Source: an uncultured Pelagibacteraceae bacterium (lineage in GTDB: Bacteria > Pseudomonadota > Alphaproteobacteria > Pelagibacterales > Pelagibacteraceae). Taken from it: a stretch of 43,013 nucleotides of DNA. The stretch lies in NCBI GenBank assembly GCA_902604695.1, contig CACKZT010000008.1, positions 1 to 43,013 of the forward strand, read 5' to 3'. The notes under the pieces were generated by a model. The model searched no databases. It was not told where the DNA came from and worked only from the letters and a program-made list of their open reading frames with translations. Positions 28,134-36,476 of the stretch are shown piece after piece. Numbering within the stretch: position 1 is the stretch's first letter; each line of letters opens with the position of its first letter. The position numbers and the translations under genes were made by a program.

Positions 28134-29240
28134 TTATTTAAAAATAGTTATTAAAATTGCAATTAACACAAGAGATAGGCCTAAATATATTTGTTTGTTA
28201 AGTCGTACGTGTCTATGAATTTTATGTAATAATGGTTCTTGGTAGCTTAATCCTTTATCGCTTAAATTAGAAGATTTAACGAAACCTTTATTTCTCCCAA
28301 TTTTTAAAAATTTAACTTTTCTATTATCATAGATTTCTTCACCAGATAAATTTTCAAAAAATTTTAGATTTTCAATAATAGAATTTTTAACATTATTAAT
28401 TATAATTTCTGGATCTCTGTGTGCACCACCTAAGGGTTCATCTATAATTTCATCTATGATACCAAGATTTAATAAATCTTTAGCTGTAAGCTTCATAGCT
28501 TCAGCAGCTTGCAACGCTTTGCTTGGGTCTCTCCAAAGTATTGATGCACAGCCTTCTGGTGATATCACAGAGTATATTGAATTTTCCAACATAATTACTT
28601 TATTTGATGACGCAAGTGCAATAGCCCCTCCAGAGCCACCTTCTCCTATTATTATAGCGATGTTTGGAACTTTAAGGGACATACAACACTCTATAGAGTG
28701 AGCAATAGCAGATGCTTGACCTCTTTGCTCTGCACCTATTCCAGGATAAGCTCCGGGTGTATCGACAAAAGTAATCACAGGAATTTTAAATCTATTAGCT
28801 AATTGCATTAATCTCACACATTTTCTGTAGCCTTCTGGTTTCATCATTCCAAAATTTCTTTCAATTCTACTATTTAGATCTTCACCTTTTTCTTGGCCGA
28901 TTACTAAAACTGATTTATTTTCAATAATTCCAAAACCGGCTATGACTGATTTATCATCACCAAAATATCTATCACCAGATAAAGAAGTGAAGTTAGAAAA
29001 AATTTTTTCTATGTAAAATTTGGCTCTTGGCCTGTCTTCGTGTCGAGCAACTAAAGTTTTTTGCCAGCTATTTAGATTGGAGTAAGTTTTTTTTAATAAA
29101 TTATTTATTTCCTCTTGAGTACTTCTTATTTTTTGAGTGTCCACTTCAGATATACCCTCGGATCCAAAAGGGTTTTTAAGACCATCTACTTCATCTTCTA
29201 AATTTTTGATTTCTTTTTCGAATTCTAAGTAATTTTTCAT
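28134..29240 (-). CDS. accA: Acetyl-CoA carboxylase carboxyltransferase alpha subunit, with hydrophobic C-terminal tail
   Basis: Transfers the carboxyl group from biotin to acetyl-CoA with AccD, the first step of fatty-acid synthesis. The crotonase-like core is clear: RAKFYIEKIFSNFTSLSGDR, GQEKGEDLNSRIERNFGMM, PVITFVDTPGAYPG, IGEGGSGGAIALA and SVISPEGCASILWRD. The core ends near residue 320, the usual full length (about 317). Here 48 more residues follow, ending in IYLGLSLVLIAILITIF (about 351-367) as a probable single membrane anchor after the basic HKIHRHVRLNK. The start MKNYLEFEKEI is the family N-terminus. A strong Shine-Dalgarno upstream serves a five-codon minicistron instead of this ATG. 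Confidence 0.96.
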   Translation of the reverse strand: MKNYLEFEKEIKNLEDEVDGLKNPFGSEGISEVDTQKIRSTQEEINNLLKKTYSNLNSWQKTLVARHEDRPRAKFYIEKIFSNFTSLSGDRYFGDDKSVIAGFGIIENKSVLVIGQEKGEDLNSRIERNFGMMKPEGYRKCVRLMQLANRFKIPVITFVDTPGAYPGIGAEQRGQASAIAHSIECCMSLKVPNIAIIIGEGGSGGAIALASSNKVIMLENSIYSVISPEGCASILWRDPSKALQAAEAMKLTAKDLLNLGIIDEIIDEPLGGAHRDPEIIINNVKNSIIENLKFFENLSGEEIYDNRKVKFLKIGRNKGFVKSSNLSDKGLSYQEPLLHKIHRHVRLNKQIYLGLSLVLIAILITIFK

Positions 29241-29247
29241 ATAAATC

Positions 29248-29265
29248 TTATATTAGAAATAGCAT
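29248..29265 (-). CDS. Five-codon minicistron ahead of accA
   Basis: ATG CTA TTT CTA ATA TAA (M-L-F-L-I-stop) is preceded at four bases by AAAAGGAG (29277-29270), one of the best Shine-Dalgarno sequences in the window. It stops seven bases before the accA ATG and is in another frame. It may couple ribosomes onto accA or attenuate it. Whether it is translated is unknown. Confidence 0.35.
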   Translation of the reverse strand: MLFLI

Positions 29266-29346
29266 ATTTCTCCTTTTAATAGAATTTAATTAAGACAAAA
29301 AAATGATTGATATATTGTTCAGATCGGGTAAAAAAATCGCCTGTGT

Positions 29347-31494
29347 ATGAATACTGTAAATAATAATGGCCTAAAAATTGATCAAGCTTTATTTGACTTT
29401 ATAAATAAAGAGGCAATCCCTGGAACGGGAATAGACATAAATGAATTTTGGAAAAAATTTGCAGATGCTGTGAATGAACTTTCTCCTATTAATAAAAGAT
29501 TGTTAGAAAAAAGAGAAGAAATACAAAAAAAAATAGATGATTGGCACAAATCTAGAATAGGTAAAGATTTAAATCAGAAGGAATATTATCAATTCTTAAA
29601 ATCAATTGGCTATATTGTAGAAGAGAAAGATGATTTTGAAATTACAACCTCTAAAGTAGATAGTGAGATTTCATTAATTGCAGGTCCACAATTAGTTGTT
29701 CCTGTTGATAACGCGAGGTATGCTTTAAATGCTGCAAATGCGAGATGGGGAAGTTTATACGATGCCTTGTATGGTACGGACGTTATTGCTGGAGATAAGA
29801 ATAAAAATTTTAATGAAGATAGAGCAAAAAAAGTTATTACTTATGTTAGAAACTTTTTAGATGAAACTTTTCCAATTGTTGATGCTAGTTGGAAAGAAAT
29901 AACTAATATAAAGATAAAAGATAAAGATATAATTTTTCTATCTGCAAAAAAGGAATGTTTTTTAAAGGATAAAAAACAATTCATTGGTTTTAATGGTGAA
30001 AAAAATAAACCAAAATCAATTTTAATTAAAAACAATAATCTTCATATAGATATTTTTATTGATTCTGATCATAAGATCGGGAAATCCGACAAAGCATCTA
30101 TTTCAGATATTATTGTAGAATCAGCTATATCTACAATTATTGACAATGAGGACTCTGTAGCAGCAGTTGATGGGGAAGATAAAGTTAAATGTTACCGTAA
30201 TTGGTTAGGCCTTATGAAAGGTGATCTAACAGCTAACATGGAAAAAAATGGCAAAAAATTTGTTAGAAAATTAAATTTAAATAGAAATTACATTTCCAAA
30301 GAAGGAAGCAAAATAAGTTTGCATGGTAGAGCACTTCTCCTAAATCGAAACGTAGGTCATTTAATGACTAATCCTGCAATAGTTTTAAAAGATGGATCAG
30401 AAATACATGAAGGTATAATGGATGCTTTCGTGTCTACACTTTGTGCTCTACATGATTTTAAAAACAAAAATAATTCAAGAACTGGATCAGTTTATATTGT
30501 CAAACCAAAAATGCATGGACCTGAAGAAGTTGCATTTACGAATAACCTTTTTGGAAAAGTTGAAGAAACTTTGGGAATAAAAAAATATTCAATAAAAGTT
30601 GGAATCATGGATGAAGAAAGAAGAACTACTGTAAATTTAAAAGAATGTATAAGAGAAGTTAAAAATAGAATTGTTTTTATTAATACTGGTTTCTTAGATC
30701 GTACAGGTGATGAAATGCATACTTCATTTGAGTCTGGACCAATGATTTTTAAAGGAGAAATGAAAAAATCAACTTGGCTAAACACTTATGAAAATTGGAA
30801 TGTTGATATTGGTTTAAGTTGTGGATTTTCTGGTAAAGCTCAAATTGGAAAAGGAATGTGGGCAATGCCAGATCAAATGGGTAATATGATGGAGCAAAAA
30901 GTAGCTCATCCGAAATCAGGAGCTAATTGTGCTTGGGTTCCGTCTCCAACAGCAGCAACTTTGCATTCGATGCATTACCACAAAATAGATGTTTTTAAAG
31001 AACAAGATAAGATTAAATCTCGAGATAGAGCTAAATTAGATGATATTTTAAAAATACCTAAAGCAGATAGACCTAATTGGTCAGTGGATGATATTAATCT
31101 CGAGCTAGAAAATAATGCTCAAGGTATTTTAGGTTATGTAGTTAGATGGATTGACCAGGGAGTGGGTTGTTCTAAAGTCCCTGACATAAATAATGTAGGT
31201 TTGATGGAAGATAGAGCTACTCTAAGAATTTCCTCTCAACACATAGCAAATTGGTTGCACCACGGTATATGTTCAAAAGATCAGGTAATGTCAATAATGA
31301 AAAAAATGGCTAAAATTGTTGATGCTCAAAATGAAAAAGATTTAAATTATAAAAAGATGTCTAGTGACTTTGAAAATTCAGTAGCATTTTCAGCTGCATG
31401 TGATTTGGTTTTTAAAGGCAGAGTTCAGCCTTCAGGATATACTGAACCATTATTACATAAAAGAAGATTGGAAAAAAAAAGTTTAATTAAATAA
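29347..31494 (+). CDS. glcB: Malate synthase G
   Basis: Condenses glyoxylate and acetyl-CoA to malate. At 715 residues it is the long monomeric G isoform (E. coli about 723). Visible: [51 protein letters not shown], the catalytic barrel with [32 protein letters not shown] and [17 protein letters not shown], and the C-terminal [17 protein letters not shown] with [14 protein letters not shown]. No Shine-Dalgarno is present. In cultured Pelagibacter this gene is reported to sit behind a glycine riboswitch; the 106-base leader here (29241-29346) lacks the recognisable aptamer core. Confidence 0.97.
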   Translation: MNTVNNNGLKIDQALFDFINKEAIPGTGIDINEFWKKFADAVNELSPINKRLLEKREEIQKKIDDWHKSRIGKDLNQKEYYQFLKSIGYIVEEKDDFEITTSKVDSEISLIAGPQLVVPVDNARYALNAANARWGSLYDALYGTDVIAGDKNKNFNEDRAKKVITYVRNFLDETFPIVDASWKEITNIKIKDKDIIFLSAKKECFLKDKKQFIGFNGEKNKPKSILIKNNNLHIDIFIDSDHKIGKSDKASISDIIVESAISTIIDNEDSVAAVDGEDKVKCYRNWLGLMKGDLTANMEKNGKKFVRKLNLNRNYISKEGSKISLHGRALLLNRNVGHLMTNPAIVLKDGSEIHEGIMDAFVSTLCALHDFKNKNNSRTGSVYIVKPKMHGPEEVAFTNNLFGKVEETLGIKKYSIKVGIMDEERRTTVNLKECIREVKNRIVFINTGFLDRTGDEMHTSFESGPMIFKGEMKKSTWLNTYENWNVDIGLSCGFSGKAQIGKGMWAMPDQMGNMMEQKVAHPKSGANCAWVPSPTAATLHSMHYHKIDVFKEQDKIKSRDRAKLDDILKIPKADRPNWSVDDINLELENNAQGILGYVVRWIDQGVGCSKVPDINNVGLMEDRATLRISSQHIANWLHHGICSKDQVMSIMKKMAKIVDAQNEKDLNYKKMSSDFENSVAFSAACDLVFKGRVQPSGYTEPLLHKRRLEKKSLIK

Positions 31495-31498
31495 TTTT

Positions 31499-32104
31499 TT
31501 ATTCACCAGTTACTGGTACTCTATTTTTAAAAGCTGAGAATAAAGTTCCATCGTCTAATTGTTCTATCTCCCCGCCAACCGGTAAACCTTGGGCCAACTT
31601 CGTAATCTTTAATTTGTCATTTTTAATCGCATCTTCAATATAGTGCGCGGTAGTTTGACCTTCAATTGTCGCGCTTGTTGCGATTATTACTTCTTTTAAA
31701 CTATTTTTTTTTATTCTATTAACTAAAGAGTCTATTAATAAATTTTTTTGCTCATAATTATCATTTGAGTTTAAAGTACCTCCTAAAATATGATAATAAC
31801 CTTTAAAAATATTTGCAGACTGTATTACCCACATATCAGCAAGATTTTCTACCACACATATTTTATCAAATTGAGTTGTCTGTTCACAAATACACGTTTT
31901 TTCAGTTATCTTTAAATTTCCACAATTAATACATCTAACTACATTTTTATAAACTTGTGCTAGAGATTTAGCCAAAGGCTTAACCATATTTTCTTTATTA
32001 TTGATTAATTTAAGTATTATTCTTTTAGCTGACTTAGGTCCTAAACCTGGTAATTTAGAAAATTGCTTTATTAGTTCCTCAATTTCTGGAATATCATTAA
32101 CCAT
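31499..32104 (-). CDS. recR: Recombination mediator RecR
   Basis: RecFOR pathway protein that helps load RecA at gaps. The 201 residues show the N-terminal helix-hairpin-helix LPGLGPKSAKRII, a four-Cys zinc finger (CINCG and CICEQ, about 56-71), and the Toprim domain with CVVENLADMWVIQ, YHILGG and EVIIATSATIEGQTTA. It ends the conserved dnaX-ybaB-recR series. Its ATG directly follows the ybaB stop. Four bases separate it from the convergent glcB stop. Confidence 0.97.
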   Translation of the reverse strand: MVNDIPEIEELIKQFSKLPGLGPKSAKRIILKLINNKENMVKPLAKSLAQVYKNVVRCINCGNLKITEKTCICEQTTQFDKICVVENLADMWVIQSANIFKGYYHILGGTLNSNDNYEQKNLLIDSLVNRIKKNSLKEVIIATSATIEGQTTAHYIEDAIKNDKLKITKLAQGLPVGGEIEQLDDGTLFSAFKNRVPVTGE

Positions 32105-32425
32105 TTAAAAAGGCAGTTTTAAATCAAAAGGAAGGTTCATTCCACCAGTCACTTTGGAAAGTTCATCAGCTGATTTTTTCTTTAAATTGTTTTTAGCATT
32201 ATTATAAGCGGCTTTAATTAGATCATTAATTATTTCTTGTTCTTCTTTTTTTGCCTCATCACTTATTATGATTGATTTTATCTCATAATCACCAGTTAAA
32301 ATTACCTTTACCAAATTACCTCCTGCCTCTCCTTCTACTTCAATTTTTTTTATAGAATCTTGTACCTCTTTCATTTTATCTTGCATTTCTTTTGCTTTCG
32401 AAAGCATATCTGAAAAGTTAGGCAT
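32105..32425 (-). CDS. ybaB: YbaB/EbfC family nucleoid-associated protein
   Basis: Small dimeric DNA-binding protein of 106 residues in the conserved dnaX-ybaB-recR block. Features: MPNFSDMLSKAKEMQDKMKEVQ helix at the N-terminus, VEGEAGGNLVKVILTGDYEI, and KVTGGMNLPFDLKLPF at the C-terminus, all standard for the family. It shares eight bases with the 3' end of dnaX. Its role in DNA organisation or repair is known only in general terms. Confidence 0.95.
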   Translation of the reverse strand: MPNFSDMLSKAKEMQDKMKEVQDSIKKIEVEGEAGGNLVKVILTGDYEIKSIIISDEAKKEEQEIINDLIKAAYNNAKNNLKKKSADELSKVTGGMNLPFDLKLPF

Positions 32426-34106
32426 CCTTTTCCTCTTTAATTTTAACTAAATCTGCATCTGGAAAAGCAGATAAAAGTTTTTTAGCAACATCGCTATTTT
32501 TTGCGTCTGCTACTTTATTTGATTCATTTTCAATTTTTTGTTCGTAAAAAGTTTTTAAACCTGCATCTTTATTTTTACTAAATGATATTACCCACCTTTC
32601 ATCAGTCCATATTAGTAATTTTTCGGTCAAAAGTTTTATAAAATTTTTGTTTAATTTTTCATTAAAACATATGTCTATTTTTCCCTTGCTAAAGCTGAGA
32701 AGTTTAACATTTCTCTCTAAATCGTATTTTAATTCAACTTCTTTTTCTTTGTTGGATGTTTTAATCAAATCCTCAAAATTATTTATTTCAAATCTTTTTT
32801 TGTTTTTAATAGAAGAGGATTCCTCAATATTTTCTTTGATTTGATTAATACTTTTCATTTGATTTTTAACAAGATTTGTAACTTTTTTTTCATTTGTTTT
32901 ACTTTCAATTTTTTCTTTTTTTAAATTCATCTCTTCATTTTTATTTGAAGTTGCTTCTATATCAATGTTCGAAAATTCTTTTTTAGTTATATCCTTTAAA
33001 TGCATTAATTGCATAACATACATTTCTAAGGTTAAATTTTCATTTGCAACAATTTTTAAATCATCTAAAGTTTTTATAGTAAGTTGCCAAAATAAACCCA
33101 GATCTTGCATATCTAAATTTTGAGTATAATTATTTAGAAGTTCTATCTCTGCTTCTGAAATCATCATATCTTTGTCGATCTCTCCAAGATTTATTCTCCT
33201 ACTGAATAAATATAAAGTTTCTAGAATATCGTTAAGGAAATTTTTAGCATCTAGTCCACTGTCAATTAATTCTTTTAATAGAAAAATTGCTTTTTTTTGA
33301 TTTCCTAATAAAATTTCTTTAAATAATGCAATCAGCTTACTTTTATCTGCTAGACCGAGCATATTTCTTACATCTTTATCTTCTATTTTTTTATCTGGAT
33401 TGATGCTTTGAAAGATAAGTGCCCGGTCAAGCAAGGATATTGCATCCCTGACAGAGCCTTCTGAAGCACGTGCTATTAGTTTTAAAGCATCTTCAGAGAT
33501 GTTGCCTTTCTCTAATTTTGCAATATTTTTTAAGTGACTAAACAATTGATCGAGTTTTGCTCTTTTTAAATCAAATCTTTGACATCTTGATAAAATTGTA
33601 ACTGGAATTTTTCTGACTTCAGTTGTTGCCAAAATAAATTTTAGTCTTGGTGGAGGTTCTTCTAAAGTTTTAAGTAAACCATTAAAAGCTTGTTTAGAAA
33701 GCATATGAACTTCATCTATTATAAATATTTTATATTTAGCGCTGGTTGGGCTATATTTTGCATTTTCAATTAATTCTCGTATATCATCTATACCTGTCTT
33801 AGAAGCAGCGTCCATTTCTAGAATATCGATGTGATTAGAGTTAACAATTTCCTTGCAAGAATTGCAGAAATTTTCTGCCGAACATTTTTCTTTATCATCT
33901 AAATTTTTTAAACAATTTAAAGCTTTGGCAATAAGTCTTGCAGTTGTGGTTTTACCCACACCTCTTATTCCTGTAAGTAAATATGCATTGGGAGTTTTGC
34001 CAATTTTAATTGCATTGGTAATAGTTTGAGCTATTACTTCTTGACCTATTAAATCCTTAAATTCCTGCGGTCTATATTTTAAAGCTAAAATTTTGTTATC
34101 AATCAT
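32418..34106 (-). CDS. dnaX: DNA polymerase III subunits tau/gamma
   Basis: Clamp-loader ATPase of 562 residues. The AAA+ domain has Walker A GIRGVGKTTTARL, a zinc module with cysteines at about 63-82 (CLKN, CSAENFCNSC), Walker B IFIIDEVHML, and the SRC box ILSRCQRFDLKR. Domain III follows to about 370, then a Lys/Glu/Asn-rich linker and a C-terminal domain with the INICFNEK-like fold and a LLSAFPDADLVKI ending. An A8 run at codons 406-408 (32890-32883), just after domain III, could allow frameshifting to a gamma-like short form. Downstream ybaB overlaps it; the SRP RNA lies just upstream. Confidence 0.96.
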   Translation of the reverse strand: MIDNKILALKYRPQEFKDLIGQEVIAQTITNAIKIGKTPNAYLLTGIRGVGKTTTARLIAKALNCLKNLDDKEKCSAENFCNSCKEIVNSNHIDILEMDAASKTGIDDIRELIENAKYSPTSAKYKIFIIDEVHMLSKQAFNGLLKTLEEPPPRLKFILATTEVRKIPVTILSRCQRFDLKRAKLDQLFSHLKNIAKLEKGNISEDALKLIARASEGSVRDAISLLDRALIFQSINPDKKIEDKDVRNMLGLADKSKLIALFKEILLGNQKKAIFLLKELIDSGLDAKNFLNDILETLYLFSRRINLGEIDKDMMISEAEIELLNNYTQNLDMQDLGLFWQLTIKTLDDLKIVANENLTLEMYVMQLMHLKDITKKEFSNIDIEATSNKNEEMNLKKEKIESKTNEKKVTNLVKNQMKSINQIKENIEESSSIKNKKRFEINNFEDLIKTSNKEKEVELKYDLERNVKLLSFSKGKIDICFNEKLNKNFIKLLTEKLLIWTDERWVISFSKNKDAGLKTFYEQKIENESNKVADAKNSDVAKKLLSAFPDADLVKIKEEKDA

Positions 34107-34115
34107 TTAATAAAA

Positions 34116-34205
34116 GAGGCAGGCAACAACCTGAAAAATTTTCACTACGGCTGCTTCTTTTCAGACCTGACCGGGTTTATGAAACATCCACCTGATGCCA
34201 ACCTC
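34116..34205 (-). ncRNA. ffs: Signal recognition particle RNA (4.5S, small bacterial type)
   Basis: The conserved SRP domain IV is plain: GGTCAGGTC, an apical loop, then GAAGCAGCC. The apex reads T-GAAA-A, a GNRA tetraloop, where many bacteria have GGAA. Terminal strands GAGG/CCTC and GGCA/TGCC close the hairpin with an internal TT/TG mismatch, giving about 90 nt. It lies immediately upstream of dnaX, a common bacterial location. A TATAAT is six bases upstream of the predicted 5' end. Confidence 0.95.
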
Positions 34206-34211
34206 ATTATG

Positions 34212-34241
34212 ATTATATCAAGATCAATTTGATTACTACAA
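34212..34241 (-). promoter_or_regulatory. Promoter of the SRP RNA gene
   Basis: A perfect -10 TATAAT (34217-34212) is followed after six bases by the predicted RNA 5' end at 34205. A TTGTAG at 34241-34236 is a fair -35 at an 18-base spacing. The position agrees with the RNA end deduced independently from base pairing. Confidence 0.65.
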
Positions 34242-34263
34242 GTGTAGAATTTAATTATGTGGA

Positions 34264-35106
34264 CTATTTTTGCCTAAATTTTGAAGCCTCATATACTCCT
34301 AAAATATCTAGGATTTCGGTATGGAATCCAAGTTCTTCCATAGCGTTTTGAACAGGCTTATCATCCAAGTGACCCTCAAAATCTAAGTAGAAGTTAGTTT
34401 GGGCGAAAGTATTTTTTACTGAGAAGCTTTCCAACTTTGTCATATTAATCTGATTTGTGGCAAAACCTCCAAGTGATTTATAAAGAGCTGATGGTTTGCT
34501 TTTTAATCTAAAAATACATGTAGTAATAAATTTCTTATTCTTTTGAAATTCCGGCTGTTCTACTTTTTTACCCATTATCAGGAATCTAGTAACATTTCCT
34601 TTTTCATCTTCAATATTTTTTTTTAAAATTTTTAAATTATAAATTTCTGCTGATAACTTTGATGCAATAGCGGCGATATTTTTGTCTTTACTGTCTGCTA
34701 GTTCTTTTGCAGACCCTGCTGTATCAGCTGAGATTATAGTTTTATATTTATTTTCCATTATTATTTTTTGACATTGTCCAATAGCTTGAGCATGACTTCT
34801 TACAAATTTTATATCCTTCATTTCAGCATCTGGTTTTGCTATTAAATTATGTTCTACTGTTTGAAAATGTTCTCCGTGTATTTGAAGTTTATACTTAGGA
34901 AGGAGGTAGTGTATATCTGCAACTCTTCCTGCAAGAGAATTTTCTAAGGGAATTAAAACTTTATAGGAGTCGTCTTCGAAGGCTGTTTTGAAAGTCTCTT
35001 CAAAAGTAGAACAAGTTTTTATAATTGCATCCTTAAAGATTTCATTGATAGCAATATGAGAATATGCCCCTAGCTCTCCTTGAAAGGCAATCTTAATTTT
35101 ACTCAT
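34264..35106 (-). CDS. pheA: Prephenate dehydratase
   Basis: Converts prephenate to phenylpyruvate in phenylalanine synthesis. The 280 residues hold a periplasmic-binding-like catalytic domain (IAFQGELGAYSHIA at the start, VLIPLENSLAGRVADI, GSAKELADSKDKNIAAIAS, NVTRFLIM with the Thr-Arg catalytic pair) and a C-terminal ACT domain (about 185-275; KPSALYKSLGGFA, NMTKLESFSV, FYLDFEGH) expected to bind phenylalanine. There is no chorismate mutase domain. The ATG at 35106 overlaps the kdsB stop (TGATG), rather than the TTG a codon upstream. The SRP RNA lies next downstream. Confidence 0.95.
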   Translation of the reverse strand: MSKIKIAFQGELGAYSHIAINEIFKDAIIKTCSTFEETFKTAFEDDSYKVLIPLENSLAGRVADIHYLLPKYKLQIHGEHFQTVEHNLIAKPDAEMKDIKFVRSHAQAIGQCQKIIMENKYKTIISADTAGSAKELADSKDKNIAAIASKLSAEIYNLKILKKNIEDEKGNVTRFLIMGKKVEQPEFQKNKKFITTCIFRLKSKPSALYKSLGGFATNQINMTKLESFSVKNTFAQTNFYLDFEGHLDDKPVQNAMEELGFHTEILDILGVYEASKFRQK

Positions 35107-35843
35107 CAATTATTTTCCATAATTTTTTTAATTTTGATAAGGTCTTCTTCTGTATCAATACTTAATGGATACGAATTAATATTGCCTACATGTATTTCCA
35201 TTTTATTTTCCAAAGCTCTTAACTGTTCAAGTTTTCTCTTTATTTCTAATTTTGATCTATTAAGACTTACATATCTTATTAATGCATCATTGGTAAAGGC
35301 ATAAATTCCAATATGATGGTAGATTAGTTGAGATTTAGTTTCAGCTTTAAATCTATAAAAATCTAGTGCTTTACCAAATTCGTTAACAGCTATTTCTTTA
35401 CGTGTTTCAACTTTACAAATATTTTCATTTTTAATTTCTTCAGCACTATTTAACTTAGAGGCTAATGTAGCAATATCGCAAGGTTTTTTTTGCATATATT
35501 TTACTAATAGATTTATATACTCATGTTCAAGATTTGGCATGTCACCTTGAAGGTTAACAACAATGTCTATTTCTTTTTTAAACTCTTTTTCAAATACTTC
35601 ATAAATTCTGTCCGTACCCGTTTGGTGATTGTTATTTGTCAAAAATGATTTACCGCCATGATTTTTGACTAAATCGAATATCTTCTTATCTGGAGTAGCT
35701 ACTACTACTTCTCCCACCTGAGCTTTTAAAGCTAAGTCGTGAACATGGAGAATCATTTCTTTTCCATTAATTAATTCGAGTGGTTTATTAGGCAATCTCA
35801 ACGCATTAAGTCTAGATGGGATTATAATTGCAATCTTTTCCAT
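35106..35843 (-). CDS. kdsB: CMP-Kdo synthetase (3-deoxy-manno-octulosonate cytidylyltransferase)
   Basis: Activates Kdo with CTP, supplying the donor used by WaaA. The ATG at 35843 gives MEKIAIIIPSRLNALRLPNKP, the family N-terminus and 245 residues. Other motifs: VVVATPDKKIFD, GGKSFLTNNNHQTGTDRI, IVNLQGDMPN (metal Asp) and YHHIGIYAF with RSKLEIKRKLEQLRALENK. A further five in-frame codons exist back to a TTG at 35858 but they fall in a hairpin. A 7-bp hairpin ends five bases before the ATG. It is coupled to pheA by a stop/start overlap. Confidence 0.95.
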   Translation of the reverse strand: MEKIAIIIPSRLNALRLPNKPLELINGKEMILHVHDLALKAQVGEVVVATPDKKIFDLVKNHGGKSFLTNNNHQTGTDRIYEVFEKEFKKEIDIVVNLQGDMPNLEHEYINLLVKYMQKKPCDIATLASKLNSAEEIKNENICKVETRKEIAVNEFGKALDFYRFKAETKSQLIYHHIGIYAFTNDALIRYVSLNRSKLEIKRKLEQLRALENKMEIHVGNINSYPLSIDTEEDLIKIKKIMENN

Positions 35844-35933
35844 ATTTGTGCGTCTCAAAGACGCAAAAAATCAAATTAATTTTAAGTTCTTTTTAATTAA
35901 GTCGTGTTATATGTCTAAGTAATTATCAAATTT

Positions 35934-36476
35934 ATGGATAGTTTTGAAATAAATAAAATTATAGCTGCAATTCTCTTGACTGCTTTAATTATCATTGGGA
36001 TAGGGAAAATAACGGATTCTTTGTTTCATATCGATAGACCTGAAAAATCTGCATATAAAATTGAGGGTATTGAAGTCTCTGGCGCCAAGGATAATGTCGT
36101 AGAAGCTAAAGTTGAAGAAAAAATTGATATCGCTGAACTTTTGGCTTTAGGAGATCTAACTCATGGAGAAAAAGTTTTTAAAAAATGCTCTGCCTGCCAC
36201 ATGATAGCAGATGGTGGAAAAAATTTAATTGGACCTAATCTTTGGGGAACTTTAGGAAGAAAAGTTGGTTCTTATCCTGATTATAATTATTCGAAAGCTT
36301 TAGCATCTTATAACAAAAATTGGACATTTGAAGAGCTTAATGGTTTCTTAATAAAACCAGCTTCCTATATTAAGGGAACAAAAATGGCATTTGCTGGTTT
36401 AAGAAAAGAAAAAGATAGAGCTTCAGTCATTCTTTATATTAATTCAAAAAGCAGTAGCCCTTTACCAACTCCTTAA
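35934..36476 (+). CDS. Membrane-anchored cytochrome c (CycM-like)
   Basis: Class I cytochrome c of 180 residues held by an uncleaved N-terminal helix (about 9-30, IIAAILLTALIIIGIG). A charged linker follows, then a heme domain with CSACH (Cys85, Cys88, His89), the conserved GPNLWGTLGRKVG block and a distal Met151 in KGTKMAF. This matches alphaproteobacterial CycM/c552-type proteins that pass electrons from the bc1 complex to the aa3 oxidase, encoded at the left end. It is monocistronic. Its stop shares the palindrome TTAA with the stop of convergent argF. Confidence 0.93.
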   Translation: MDSFEINKIIAAILLTALIIIGIGKITDSLFHIDRPEKSAYKIEGIEVSGAKDNVVEAKVEEKIDIAELLALGDLTHGEKVFKKCSACHMIADGGKNLIGPNLWGTLGRKVGSYPDYNYSKALASYNKNWTFEELNGFLIKPASYIKGTKMAFAGLRKEKDRASVILYINSKSSSPLPTP

